DNA of 64,000 nt from an uncultured Draconibacterium sp. (GTDB lineage: Bacteria; Bacteroidota; Bacteroidia; Bacteroidales; Prolixibacteraceae): assembly GCF_963676815.1 (NCBI RefSeq), contig NZ_OY781365.1, forward strand, positions 3,816,501 through 3,880,500. Direction: 5' to 3'. The notes below the pieces were generated by a model. The model worked only from the letters and a program-made list of their open reading frames with translations. It searched no databases and had not been told where the DNA came from. Below, in pieces: positions 9,784-16,765 of the stretch; positions within the stretch are counted from its first letter, which is position 1, and each line of letters begins with the position of its first letter. The position numbers and the translations under genes are program-made.

Positions 9784-10746
9784 ATGAAAAAATTACCTAT
9801 TGAAAAATATACAGCGCGGATTTTTGGGATGCTGTTCATTTTGTTTCTAACCACAGTTGCAGGGTACTCCACTAATCTGCCGGGGGAAGAAAAGCCAACA
9901 GAAATTGCAGAAGGTCAACTATTATTCAAAAAGAGCAAGACGATACGCATTTTGGCTATCGGAAACAGCTTTTCGCAGGATGCGGTTGAACAATATTTGT
10001 ATGAGTTGGCTGAGGCCGATGGCATTTCAGTAGTGATTGGGAATTTGTATATCGGTGGTTGTTCTTTAGCAACTCACTTGAAAAATGCAACAAATGACAG
10101 TCCTGCGTACGACTATCGGAAAATTGGAAACGGGACAAAAACAAACCGGCCGAAAACTAGGTTGGCAGAAGCCATTGCCGATGAAAACTGGGATTATATT
10201 AGTGTGCAACAGGTGAGCAGTAATTCCGGGCAGTATAATACTTTTGAAGAATCGTTGCCAGGATTGGTTGACTACGTTAAAGCACATGCTACTAACCGGA
10301 AAATGAAATTAATGTTGCACCAAACCTGGGCGTATGCGAAGAACTCAACACATACGGCTTTCCCGAATTACGATAACGACCAGGAGAAGATGTACGAGTG
10401 TCTGGTAGATGCAATAGACCGGGCTGCCGACTTGGTTGATATTGACATTATAATTCCTTCGGGAACGGCAATTCAAAATGGCCGCACCTCAGGTATTGGC
10501 GACAATTTTAACCGTGATGGTTACCATCTCGAAACAAGTTACGGCCGTTATACTGCAGCTTGTACCTGGTTCGAGAAGATATTTAAGAAAAACGTTACGC
10601 GAAATTCGTATTCTCCAGAAGGAGTGGATGCATATAAAGTTGAAATTGCACAACATGCTGCACATGCAGCAGTAAAAAATCCCGACGGAATAACAATTTT
10701 GAAAAAATATGAAGCAGAACCTGTTGAGGTAGGAATGCCGGAATAG
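9784..10746 (+). CDS. secreted DUF4886 (SGNH-like) protein
   Basis: 320 residues with an N-terminal hydrophobic export segment (~12-30). From residue ~55 the motif IRILAIGNSFSQDAVEQYL is characteristic of DUF4886, with the Ser of GNSFS in the position of an SGNH-hydrolase nucleophile. GGCSLATHL and the C-terminal DGYHLE, which would supply the Asp/His pair, support the fold. Such proteins sit in polysaccharide loci of Bacteroidota and may act as carbohydrate esterases; activity here is inferred. It is the last gene before the mobile region at 10.75 kb. The 106-base gap before it holds a short GATAGC inverted repeat near 9737-9760. Confidence 0.82.
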   Translation: MKKLPIEKYTARIFGMLFILFLTTVAGYSTNLPGEEKPTEIAEGQLLFKKSKTIRILAIGNSFSQDAVEQYLYELAEADGISVVIGNLYIGGCSLATHLKNATNDSPAYDYRKIGNGTKTNRPKTRLAEAIADENWDYISVQQVSSNSGQYNTFEESLPGLVDYVKAHATNRKMKLMLHQTWAYAKNSTHTAFPNYDNDQEKMYECLVDAIDRAADLVDIDIIIPSGTAIQNGRTSGIGDNFNRDGYHLETSYGRYTAACTWFEKIFKKNVTRNSYSPEGVDAYKVEIAQHAAHAAVKNPDGITILKKYEAEPVEVGMPE

Positions 10747-10870
10747 TTAAAAAGTCATCGACCGTTTAAATTTTGCCTTGTTTCGGTGACGGAATAAAAA
10801 CTTTTCAGAATTCCGTTCCTTGTAATCAGGGAAGAAGTAATGTATCTGATACATACGGACTATAAAGCTT

Positions 10871-10949
10871 CCTGTATCAAATTTGATACAGGAGGTGCGA
10901 TAGGAAGTGATACAGGAAGTGCGATTATAATTGCGTCAGGAAGAGCGAT
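10871..10949. repeat. perfect palindrome plus iteron-like direct repeats, unit I
   Basis: A perfect 22-bp palindrome (halves CCTGTATCAAA and TTTGATACAGG, 10871-10892) is followed by repeats of its right half: GATACAGGAGGTGCGAT (10885-10901), GATACAGGAAGTGCGAT (10909-10925) and a degenerate CGTCAGGAAGAGCGAT (10934-10949), spaced 24-25 bases. This resembles an initiator- or regulator-binding array. A parallel array with a different sequence is at 13422-13465. Confidence 0.7.
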
Positions 10950-11272
10950 GGTAAATAAGGAAGTATATCTTTCGCTCACGAAAAAAAGAGCTATTAATAG
11001 CTTTTTAGATTTCCTTATGCCACGGCATATCACACTCCCAGTCTTCAATCCACCTACATTCGTTCATACTACATGGAACCGGTGTTGTTTTGAATGTACA
11101 TTTGAAAAGCCTTAGGCATCACACGGAAAGAACAGCTCCTTTGTTTCACTGCAGGACTGTACTTTCCTTTAGCCTGCTCGCCTTGCGTGTAATTGTAGCT
11201 ATATAAATTTGAAAGATGGAAAAAAAAAGTAAGCCAAAGTTAGCCATCCTACCCACAATCCTACCCATATTT

Positions 11273-11358
11273 AAATACAAGGCTAAAGTAAATGCCCTGA
11301 ATCCATCAATTGAAAGTTGAACCTAAGGACTATTAGTTTTCAGGGCAGCCTTGTATTT
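11273..11358. other. conserved bulged hairpin, unit I copy
   Basis: The outer helix pairs AAATACAAGGC (11273-11283) with GCCTTGTATTT (11348-11358). The inner helix pairs GCCCTGA (11294-11300) with TCAGGGC (11340-11346). A 10-base bulge lies on the left and a single A on the right. The copy at 13805-13894 keeps helix lengths and bulge size while most paired bases differ. This implies selection on the fold, as DNA or RNA. Confidence 0.75.
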
Positions 11359-11423
11359 AATCCCGGATGGCAAGTCTGTGACTTTCTTTTCTTTTTTTTC
11401 TTTTTTTCTTCTCTTTTGGGGAT

Positions 11424-11445
11424 ATTTTATTTTACAAAATAAAAT
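11424..11445. other. AT-rich hairpin after T-rich tract, unit I
   Basis: ATTTTATTTT and AAAATAAAAT form a 10-bp stem with a two-base loop, directly after a C/T-rich tract (TTTCTTTTC...). The equivalent in unit II is at 13962-13981. It could act as an unwinding element or terminator; the role is not known. Confidence 0.55.
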
Positions 11446-11495
11446 GAATAGAGGCTGTTCTCATATTCTTACCCACAAGACAATGATTTAGTAGG

Positions 11496-11520
11496 TGGGG
11501 GAGGGGTTGGCAAGATGTGA
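11496..11520. other. G-rich box, unit I
   Basis: The sequence GGGGGAGGGGTTGGCAAGAT matches GGGGGAGGGGACTGCAAGAT at 16486-16506 upstream in unit II. In both units it lies between the structured region or cargo and the 3' end of the integrase gene. It could form a G-quadruplex or bind a protein. In unit I only ~50 bases separate it from the AT hairpin; in unit II the cargo genes lie between. Confidence 0.6.
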
Positions 11521-11684
11521 TTTTGTTTCACAAAATCCCTTGTGCCTGTCCGGCAAGGACTTTTAATCTGGCGATTAAAAGCTTGATTAATTCTTCGAAT
11601 TAAGGTCTTTGAGGAAATATGAAGATGATTTTAAAAAAACAATGTCCATTGCGATTTAGGCAACGGACATTGAAATGTTATTCA

Positions 11685-12905
11685 TCAAATTGCTTTTTTC
11701 TTTTCACTAAGTCTTGTTTGAAGCAAATCCATATCTTCTGAGATTTTCTGATCCAGAACTTTTGCATAAATCTGGGTTGTTTTTAACGATGTGTGTCCAA
11801 GGATTTTCGAGACAGTTTCAATAGGAACTCCGTTTGCCAATGTTACAGAAGTTGCAAAAGTATGCCTGGCGATATGCATCGTAATGTCCTTATTTATGTT
11901 GCAGATATCACCCAGTTCTTTAAGGTAACTATTCATTTTCTGATTAGTTAAAACAGGAAGTAATTTTCCACTATTTTCATTTTTAGGATAGTTCGAATAT
12001 TTATTCAGGATTCTTTTTGCTTCAGGTATTAGTGGAATCCGGCAACGATTGCTTGTCTTGGTCCGATCAATAATAATCCAGTCCTTTTTGTCGATTCCTT
12101 TATGCAGATGACTTTTGTTTAGTTTATAAATATCAGAATAAGAAAGTCCGGTGTAACAGGCAAAAACAAAAATATCGCGAACAACTGACATACGTTCAAT
12201 CTGTATTTCCTTTTCCTCTAAACGTGTAAGTTCTTCAATCGTCAGAATTTCTCGATGCGTCGGCTCAAGTCCAACCTTATACTTATTGTATGGATTTTTT
12301 GAAATATGCTCCATAGAAATAGCCAGGTTTAGTATTCTTCTTAAATGTTTATGGTAGTTCCATGCCGTATTCTGATGGACTTTAAATTTTTGTTTGAGAT
12401 AAACATCAAAAGCATCTAAAAATGCAAATTTTATTTTTTCTACAGGGAAGTCACTTTGTTTATACTTAAATCGGATAAAAGTAGCTAGTCTTTTTCTCGA
12501 CGACTTATAGTGTTTGTAAGTCTCCATTGAGTATCCTTTATTTAATTTGGCAAGGATACTTTCAAGGTAATAATCAAAGATTTCTAATATCCCCTTTGAG
12601 TTAGTTACCTGCAATAAATAATCTTTGATCGTTTTTACCGAATAATCTTCTCCGCTTGATCTTAGCTGATTAAAATAGTCTTGAATTTCGGTTTTTAGTT
12701 TATCAAGTCTTTCATTGACAGTGTAAGCATTCGGAGCGCGGTCTTTAACTCTTCCTTTTGCTTCACTCCAATGTTTGGGTTGAATAAACAATCCGGTGGA
12801 AAGATCTACTCTTTTTGATTTAACCGTGAATCTAACATAGATGGGCAGTTGACCATCATCATTTAACCTCGATTTTCGAGGATAAAAATGGATAATAACT
12901 CTCAT
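11685..12905 (-). CDS. int: tyrosine recombinase/integrase, IntDOT-like (unit I)
   Basis: 406 residues. Domain order: an N-terminal arm-binding domain (~1-90, with LPIYVRFTVKSKRVDLSTG), a SAM-like core-binding domain (~105-205) and a catalytic domain (~220-395). Catalytic residues seen: His-x-x-Arg in IARHTFAT (~340), the second His in LGHTSLKTTQ and the nucleophilic Tyr in QIYAKV (~378). The usual first catalytic Arg is replaced by Ser in CYTGLSYSD, as in IntDOT of CTnDOT; Arg/Lys of DRTKTS may compensate. It is most similar in this window to the recombinase at 16766-18046, with near-identical C-terminal motifs. It is the only gene of its unit and is transcribed leftward. It probably integrates and excises the element. 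Confidence 0.93.
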   Translation of the reverse strand: MRVIIHFYPRKSRLNDDGQLPIYVRFTVKSKRVDLSTGLFIQPKHWSEAKGRVKDRAPNAYTVNERLDKLKTEIQDYFNQLRSSGEDYSVKTIKDYLLQVTNSKGILEIFDYYLESILAKLNKGYSMETYKHYKSSRKRLATFIRFKYKQSDFPVEKIKFAFLDAFDVYLKQKFKVHQNTAWNYHKHLRRILNLAISMEHISKNPYNKYKVGLEPTHREILTIEELTRLEEKEIQIERMSVVRDIFVFACYTGLSYSDIYKLNKSHLHKGIDKKDWIIIDRTKTSNRCRIPLIPEAKRILNKYSNYPKNENSGKLLPVLTNQKMNSYLKELGDICNINKDITMHIARHTFATSVTLANGVPIETVSKILGHTSLKTTQIYAKVLDQKISEDMDLLQTRLSEKKKAI

Positions 12906-13043
12906 AATTACCTCCTTTTAAAATTGTTAATAAATGATTCCGGTTGATGCTTAAAACTACTGAATATTGAGTAAAATGAAAACAGTAAATAGCACCAAAA
13001 AGAATCAAATAAAATGTTAAAAATCAAATAATTATAGAGTTTC

Positions 13044-13094
13044 GAGGGACCATGATTTTGTGAAAACTGCTATGGTCCCTCTGTGGTCCCTCCA
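13044..13094. promoter_or_regulatory. inverted repeat upstream of integrase I
   Basis: GAGGGACCAT (13044-13053) pairs with ATGGTCCCTC (13072-13081), and a third copy of GGTCCCTCC follows at ~13085-13093. It lies ~140 bases upstream of the integrase start. The integrase II gene has an inverted repeat of different sequence at the same relative place (18191-18225). It may be an operator or a recombinase/excisionase arm site. Confidence 0.55.
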
Positions 13095-13137
13095 AATAAG
13101 GCTATATATGGCCTTTATTGGTATTTTACTAAAAAAG

Positions 13138-13171
13138 AAAAGCGCTTAAAATCAATGATTTAAGCGCTTTT
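13138..13171. terminator. symmetric hairpin with A/T flanks at unit I right end
   Basis: AAAAGCGCTTAAA and TTTAAGCGCTTTT form a 13-bp stem with an eight-base loop, followed by TGCTGTTTTTTAG. A bidirectional terminator is likely. The corresponding hairpin beside tRNA-Pro (18283-18314) is followed by the near-identical TGATGTTTTTTAG, so this probably marks the right end of each unit. Confidence 0.65.
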
Positions 13172-13421
13172 GCTGTTTTTTAGTTTCTTAAAACGTGCCC
13201 AGAACAAGACGATTTTGTATTTTGTTTTGCGCTATAAATCAGATGTTTATAGATGTCAAAGAATTTTGTTCTCGATAAAGTCTCTCTTAAATTTCAACTA
13301 AATTATTTTCAATATCAAAGATATAAAAATAGAATAACAATCGAATTTTAGGTATACATGAATTCTAGTCTGTTGGTTTTACTGCTTTAATATGGAATCA
13401 ATTGTTGCCAGTTAAAGTTAC

Positions 13422-13465
13422 CAGTACCAGATCTGGTACTGCTAGTGGTACTGCTAGTGCGACAC
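13422..13465. repeat. perfect palindrome plus direct repeats, unit II
   Basis: A 20-bp perfect palindrome (CAGTACCAGA / TCTGGTACTG, 13422-13441) runs into two exact 12-base repeats TGGTACTGCTAG (13434-13445, 13446-13457), then TGCGAC. The architecture equals 10871-10949 in unit I (palindrome whose right half is repeated, then TGCGAY) although the sequence differs. This is what one expects of related elements with diverged binding specificity. Confidence 0.7.
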
Positions 13466-13804
13466 GTACTGATACCGAAAGTAATACAGGAAAAATTATA
13501 GTAAATGAATTATCGTTACAAATTATCTGTTTCTTCCTGCGCCGCAGCCATTTCCTCTGACCGGCTACAACGCTCCCTGATCCCGTTCGCTCACTCACGA
13601 AGAACGGTCGCTTCTTCCGCCGTTACAGTGAAAAACGCCTTCGGCACCGCATGTAAAAGAGCCATCCTTTCGTTTCACTGCAGTCCTGCACTTTTCTTTA
13701 GCCCGCCCACAAATAACGATTTTACAGGTTTTAAAACTTTTACAGGTGGAAAAACAAAAAAGAAATCCAAGATAGCCGGCCTCCCCACAAAGCCCACGCT
13801 TGGA

Positions 13805-13894
13805 AAAATGCAAGATCAAGATGAATGCCCCGGATTACTAATTTTGCATGTATTTCTAATATTCTTACTGGTATCCGTGGCAATCCTGCATTTT
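13805..13894. other. conserved bulged hairpin, unit II copy
   Basis: The outer helix pairs AAAATGCAAGAT (13805-13816) with ATCCTGCATTTT (13883-13894), with one mismatch. The inner helix pairs GCCCCGG (13827-13833) with CCGTGGC (13875-13881), with one mismatch. A 10-base left bulge (13817-13826) and a single right A (13882) match the geometry of 11273-11358. A GTTTCACTGCAG block (13672-13708) and a T-rich tract plus AT hairpin (13962-13981) flank it, as in unit I. Confidence 0.75.
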
Positions 13895-14179
13895 ATCCTT
13901 GGCCGTCAACACCCCGGCTTTCTTTTCTTTTTTTCCCTTTTTTCGTTTCTTTTGAGGAATGTTTTATTTGTTCAAATAAAAAATCAATTCAGATTCTTTA
14001 TTTCACAGAATTCTTTATTGGGGCGAGTAACAACACTCAAAAAGCAGACTCTTTTTATTACATTCAATTTACATTTGTTACCTTGCAATAGTTAGAAACA
14101 CATATCATTAATTAGATTCAATAAAAACCACGGAATTACAGAAGTTTTAGTTCCAATTATAGTCAACTGATAAAAAGAT

Positions 14180-14857
14180 ATGCACTCCAAATATTTGGAA
14201 AATATCGTAATTTATTTATCCGTTTTACTGGGGTGTATCATATTAGGCATTCTTGCAAGAATGTTTGCCATAAGTGTTGGAGCAGATGAGTTCACTGCGA
14301 ACATTGTTTTTGTCGCCGTTACTTTGTTTGGAATACTGGTTTATGGTTTGCTTTCAATTTTCATAAAAGACCTGTTCACTCTTATTAAGCAAAGGTTTTT
14401 CCCAAGGGAGAAACAAGTAACAGAGCCTGTCGAAAAATCAAATGATTCGGACAGGATCGATAAGATCAGGACCGAGCAAAAACAGCTGATCGCAGATCAG
14501 GAAAATAATAAGAAAGCAATCGCACTTCAATATTCACAAACCGTTTTTGCACCCTATACCTCCGATAAAGATTTAGACCTGCTTTCCCGGAACATAACAT
14601 TCTATGCCGAAAAGAAGCCGATCAGTGAAATTCAATCGGTAGAAGTCAAAAAATTAAGCAGCCTTGACCTGTATCATTTTGGCTGGAATATCTGGAATCA
14701 TTTCAGGATTGGTAATCAGCTGCAAATGGCAGCCTTTCTGAAAAGAGTCTTTCCCTCAATTCTAGGTAATGTGGAAACCGAAACCATCAAACGTCATTTA
14801 AAAGATGACGAACAGAGAGGTATTATTCAGATTCGGAAAAGCCTTTCCGAAGAATAA
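14180..14857 (+). CDS. membrane protein of mobile-element cargo, unknown function
   Basis: 225 residues. Two hydrophobic helices (~8-30 and ~38-62) are followed by a charged, probably coiled-coil segment (~75-115, rich in Lys/Glu/Gln) and a soluble C-terminal domain with WNIWNHFRIGNQLQMAAFLKR. I do not recognise a named family. It is the first of four cargo genes of unit II and is followed by a ~110-base gap before the HTH gene. Similar membrane/coiled-coil proteins occur in Bacteroidota integrative elements, but no role in transfer or exclusion can be read from the sequence. Confidence 0.72.
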   Translation: MHSKYLENIVIYLSVLLGCIILGILARMFAISVGADEFTANIVFVAVTLFGILVYGLLSIFIKDLFTLIKQRFFPREKQVTEPVEKSNDSDRIDKIRTEQKQLIADQENNKKAIALQYSQTVFAPYTSDKDLDLLSRNITFYAEKKPISEIQSVEVKKLSSLDLYHFGWNIWNHFRIGNQLQMAAFLKRVFPSILGNVETETIKRHLKDDEQRGIIQIRKSLSEE

Positions 14858-14968
14858 GCACAAATAAGAATCATCATCCTCTGTGTTTTTGAAGTGTTTC
14901 TTCTGTGTTTTTACGACACAGGAAAAACACTGGCTTTATTTGCTTCATAACGATTAAAAAACATAGTT

Positions 14969-15322
14969 ATGGATGTCAATGAAATTTCTTTTGAAAACTT
15001 ACCCAAAGCAGTAGCCCTCCTGGTTACCGAAGTGGCAGAATTAAAAGTTCTGGTTGAAAAAGGCCAAACACCGGTAGAAAAACAGAAACGTGTTCCGATC
15101 GGAATTGATCAGGCGTGTAAGATCATTAAAAAAGCCAAGCCAACCGTTTACACCCTTGTGCGCAAACGTATGATTCCCTGTTACAAAAACGGAAAACAAC
15201 TCTACTTTTTCGAGGATGAATTACTGGAATGGATCACCAGTGGCAAAAAGAAAACACTGCAGGAGATCGAAAACGAAGCAAAAACAACATTTAACAAGCA
15301 GCCTAATGGTGTGAGGCAATGA
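14969..15322 (+). CDS. helix-turn-helix (excisionase/MerR-like) DNA-binding protein
   Basis: 117 residues. A short N-terminal coiled coil (LPKAVALLVTEVAELKVLVEK) is followed from residue ~45 by an HTH_17-type winged helix: IGIDQACKIIKKAKPTVYTLVRKRMIPCYKNGKQLYFFEDELLEWI, cut here at its edges. This is the common small regulator/excisionase of Bacteroidota mobile elements. Its TGA overlaps the ATG of the next gene by four bases (ATGA), so the two are translationally coupled. Likely roles are excision control or cargo regulation. Confidence 0.85.
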   Translation: MDVNEISFENLPKAVALLVTEVAELKVLVEKGQTPVEKQKRVPIGIDQACKIIKKAKPTVYTLVRKRMIPCYKNGKQLYFFEDELLEWITSGKKKTLQEIENEAKTTFNKQPNGVRQ

Positions 15323-15723
15323 ATCTGTTTGAGTTGATAAACGATTTCTGGCGACTGGATGAACAGCTAAATTTTACCGGAAATGAAACCCGGTTGTATT
15401 TCTTTCTGCTTCATGTGGCCAACCGTTCACGATGGCCGGAATGGATCGAATATGCTGACAAACGATTGGCAGCCAATGCCAATATTTCGTTACAGGTTCT
15501 GAAATCAGCCCGGGGACAATTGAAGGAAGCAGGATTGTTAGACTATGTTCCCGGGGGTGGATTTAGGGTTAAAACTAAGTATCAGATTCTGACACCTAGG
15601 TCTGCACTTAGGTCTGACCTTAGACTCTCACCCTATAATATAAATACTAAAGACAAAAACATAAATACAAAAACGTATGGAAAAGGGAAAGGTTTTGTCC
15701 ACAAAGGAAGTGATTTTGACTAG
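15319..15723 (+). CDS. winged-helix replication-initiator-like protein
   Basis: 134 residues. Residues ~1-80 have the look of phage replisome-organiser/DnaD-type winged helices: an FWRLDEQLNFTGNETRLYFFLLH start, a Trp-rich linker, then LAANANISLQVLKSARGQLKEAGLL as recognition region. It directly precedes a DnaC-like ATPase, the usual organiser plus helicase-loader pair. Its 3' part contains three 12-bp tandem repeats (15596-15631), reminiscent of phage lambda, whose origin lies inside the O gene. It overlaps the next gene by 47 bases. Confidence 0.7.
   Translation: MNLFELINDFWRLDEQLNFTGNETRLYFFLLHVANRSRWPEWIEYADKRLAANANISLQVLKSARGQLKEAGLLDYVPGGGFRVKTKYQILTPRSALRSDLRLSPYNINTKDKNINTKTYGKGKGFVHKGSDFD
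15596..15631 (+). repeat. three 12-bp iteron-like repeats inside the initiator-like gene
   Basis: The three units are CTAGGTCTGCAC (15596-15607), TTAGGTCTGACC (15608-15619) and TTAGACTCTCAC (15620-15631). They are in register and followed by an AT-rich stretch (TATAATATAAATAC...). Iterons plus an AT-rich unwinding element within an initiator gene is the classic layout of a lambda-type origin; this is a candidate only. Confidence 0.5.
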
Positions 15724-16402
15724 GCAAAAATTCTGTGATGTTTTGCTCAACGATGCCCAAAAGATAATTGCCGGTGAAAGAGAAAAAATGCGTCGGCGAC
15801 GATTAATTTTTCCTTTGGAATATCCCGAATTTCAAAACCTGATAAAAGCATTCGGAAACACGTGCCTGGCTCAACGCAATCAGGACCGGAAATTTGTGAT
15901 CGACAAGTACAACGAACCGGTGATAAAACAACTTTACTGGTACGTTACCGGTAATTCTTCTTTCACCGGGGATCTGGCAAAGGGATTGTTATTGCAGGGA
16001 AAATACGGGTGTGGTAAAACCGTTTTACTCGAAACTTACTCCATGCTTCACAACCATATCGTCAGAAAACTGAACCTGAACTATCCGGTACTTCGCTTTA
16101 TCAAATCCGTTCAACTTCAGGAACAGATTAAAGAGCAATCCATGGAAATGTTTGTAAAAAGACCTTTGATCATCGATGAATTCGGAAGGGAATCAAAAAC
16201 GGTCATGGATTACGGAAATATCAGTCGGCCAATTTCTGAATTATTAAGTCTCAGAAGTGATGTCGGAACCATAACCCATGCCACATCAAATTTTACGTTC
16301 AAGACTCTTTCTTCCGATGAATTTTACGGAGGAATGATCGGCGACCGGCTTAGAACGATGTTCAATTTTATCACGCTGCAGGGAGAAAGCAGAAGAAAAT
16401 AA
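15677..16402 (+). CDS. DnaC-like AAA+ ATPase (helicase-loader type)
   Basis: 241 residues. Walker A is GKYGCGKT (~residues 114-121), Walker B is LIIDEFGRE (~164-172), and a sensor-type segment THATSNFTF follows. The C-terminal GDRLRTMFNFI resembles the arginine-finger region of DnaC/IstB proteins. The N-terminal ~90 residues are basic (REKMRRRRL). With the upstream winged-helix gene it forms a replication module that could load the host helicase on the excised circle. It overlaps the upstream gene by 47 bases, so coupled translation is likely. No primase or relaxase is found nearby. Confidence 0.82.
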   Translation: MEKGKVLSTKEVILTRQKFCDVLLNDAQKIIAGEREKMRRRRLIFPLEYPEFQNLIKAFGNTCLAQRNQDRKFVIDKYNEPVIKQLYWYVTGNSSFTGDLAKGLLLQGKYGCGKTVLLETYSMLHNHIVRKLNLNYPVLRFIKSVQLQEQIKEQSMEMFVKRPLIIDEFGRESKTVMDYGNISRPISELLSLRSDVGTITHATSNFTFKTLSSDEFYGGMIGDRLRTMFNFITLQGESRRK

Positions 16403-16765
16403 TTCAATGAAAATGGACTTTTATGGAGGCGGGTTTGTAGTTCCCCGACCTGAAAAACCTCGAAAAGTCACTAAGAAATAACTACGGGGGGAGGGGACTG
16501 CAAGATACTATTTTAAAAAGCAACAAATAATGAGCTTTTTTTTGCTTCAAAATAGAAGCGGGCCGGATAGTATCTCATACTTCGAAAGAAGACTTGGCAG
16601 CAAAGTATTGGAAAAACACTTGCCAATTTGCTGGCCTCCAGCGCAATCTTTCAGTCCATTTATTCCGCCTTCTTTTGCCTAATGCCTGAATTGGAAAGAG
16701 CCGGTGTTTACGATTTGAGATTAAGGACAGCTTTGGAAAATTGATACAGATGTTTAAATGATTGA
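16403..16765. other. non-coding stretch with G-rich box, unit II
   Basis: 363 bases between cargo and integrase II. It contains the G-rich box GGGGGAGGGGACTGCAAGAT (16486-16506) shared with unit I, followed by an interrupted AT-rich stretch (TTTTAAAAAGC...GCTTTTTTTTGC) able to fold. I see no gene. Confidence 0.55.

Larger units (their letters stand above)
10747..11684. other. non-coding left part of integrative unit I
   Basis: 938 bases without a convincing gene. In order I see: a near-palindrome (ATGTATC-t-GATACAT, 10840-10854); a 22-bp perfect palindrome (10871-10892) followed by direct repeats; a conserved GTTTCACTGCAG block (11143-11173); a bulged hairpin (11273-11358); a T-rich tract (~11382-11418); an AT hairpin (11424-11445); and a G-rich box (11496-11520). 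The same order occurs at 13.42-13.98 kb plus 16.49 kb, around the cargo genes of unit II. The open frame 10840-11115 has no protein-like composition. Confidence 0.7.
12906..14179. other. non-coding junction between unit I and unit II
   Basis: 1274 bases with no credible gene. It holds the leader hairpins of integrase I (13044-13081), a strong symmetric hairpin (13138-13171), a ~240-base AT-rich stretch where the boundary between the two units should lie (~13175-13420), and the structured block of unit II (13422-13981). The open frame 13505-14095 crosses this block, is low-complexity (FFFFSLFSFLL) and covers both hairpins, so I do not call it a gene. Confidence 0.65.

Noticed and set aside
10840..11115. 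91-codon open frame at the left of unit I
   Set aside because: It is made largely of the palindrome and direct repeats and has no protein-like composition.
13505..14095. 196-codon open frame across the structured block of unit II
   Set aside because: It is low-complexity and spans both conserved hairpins; the homologous block in unit I is not open in a matching frame.
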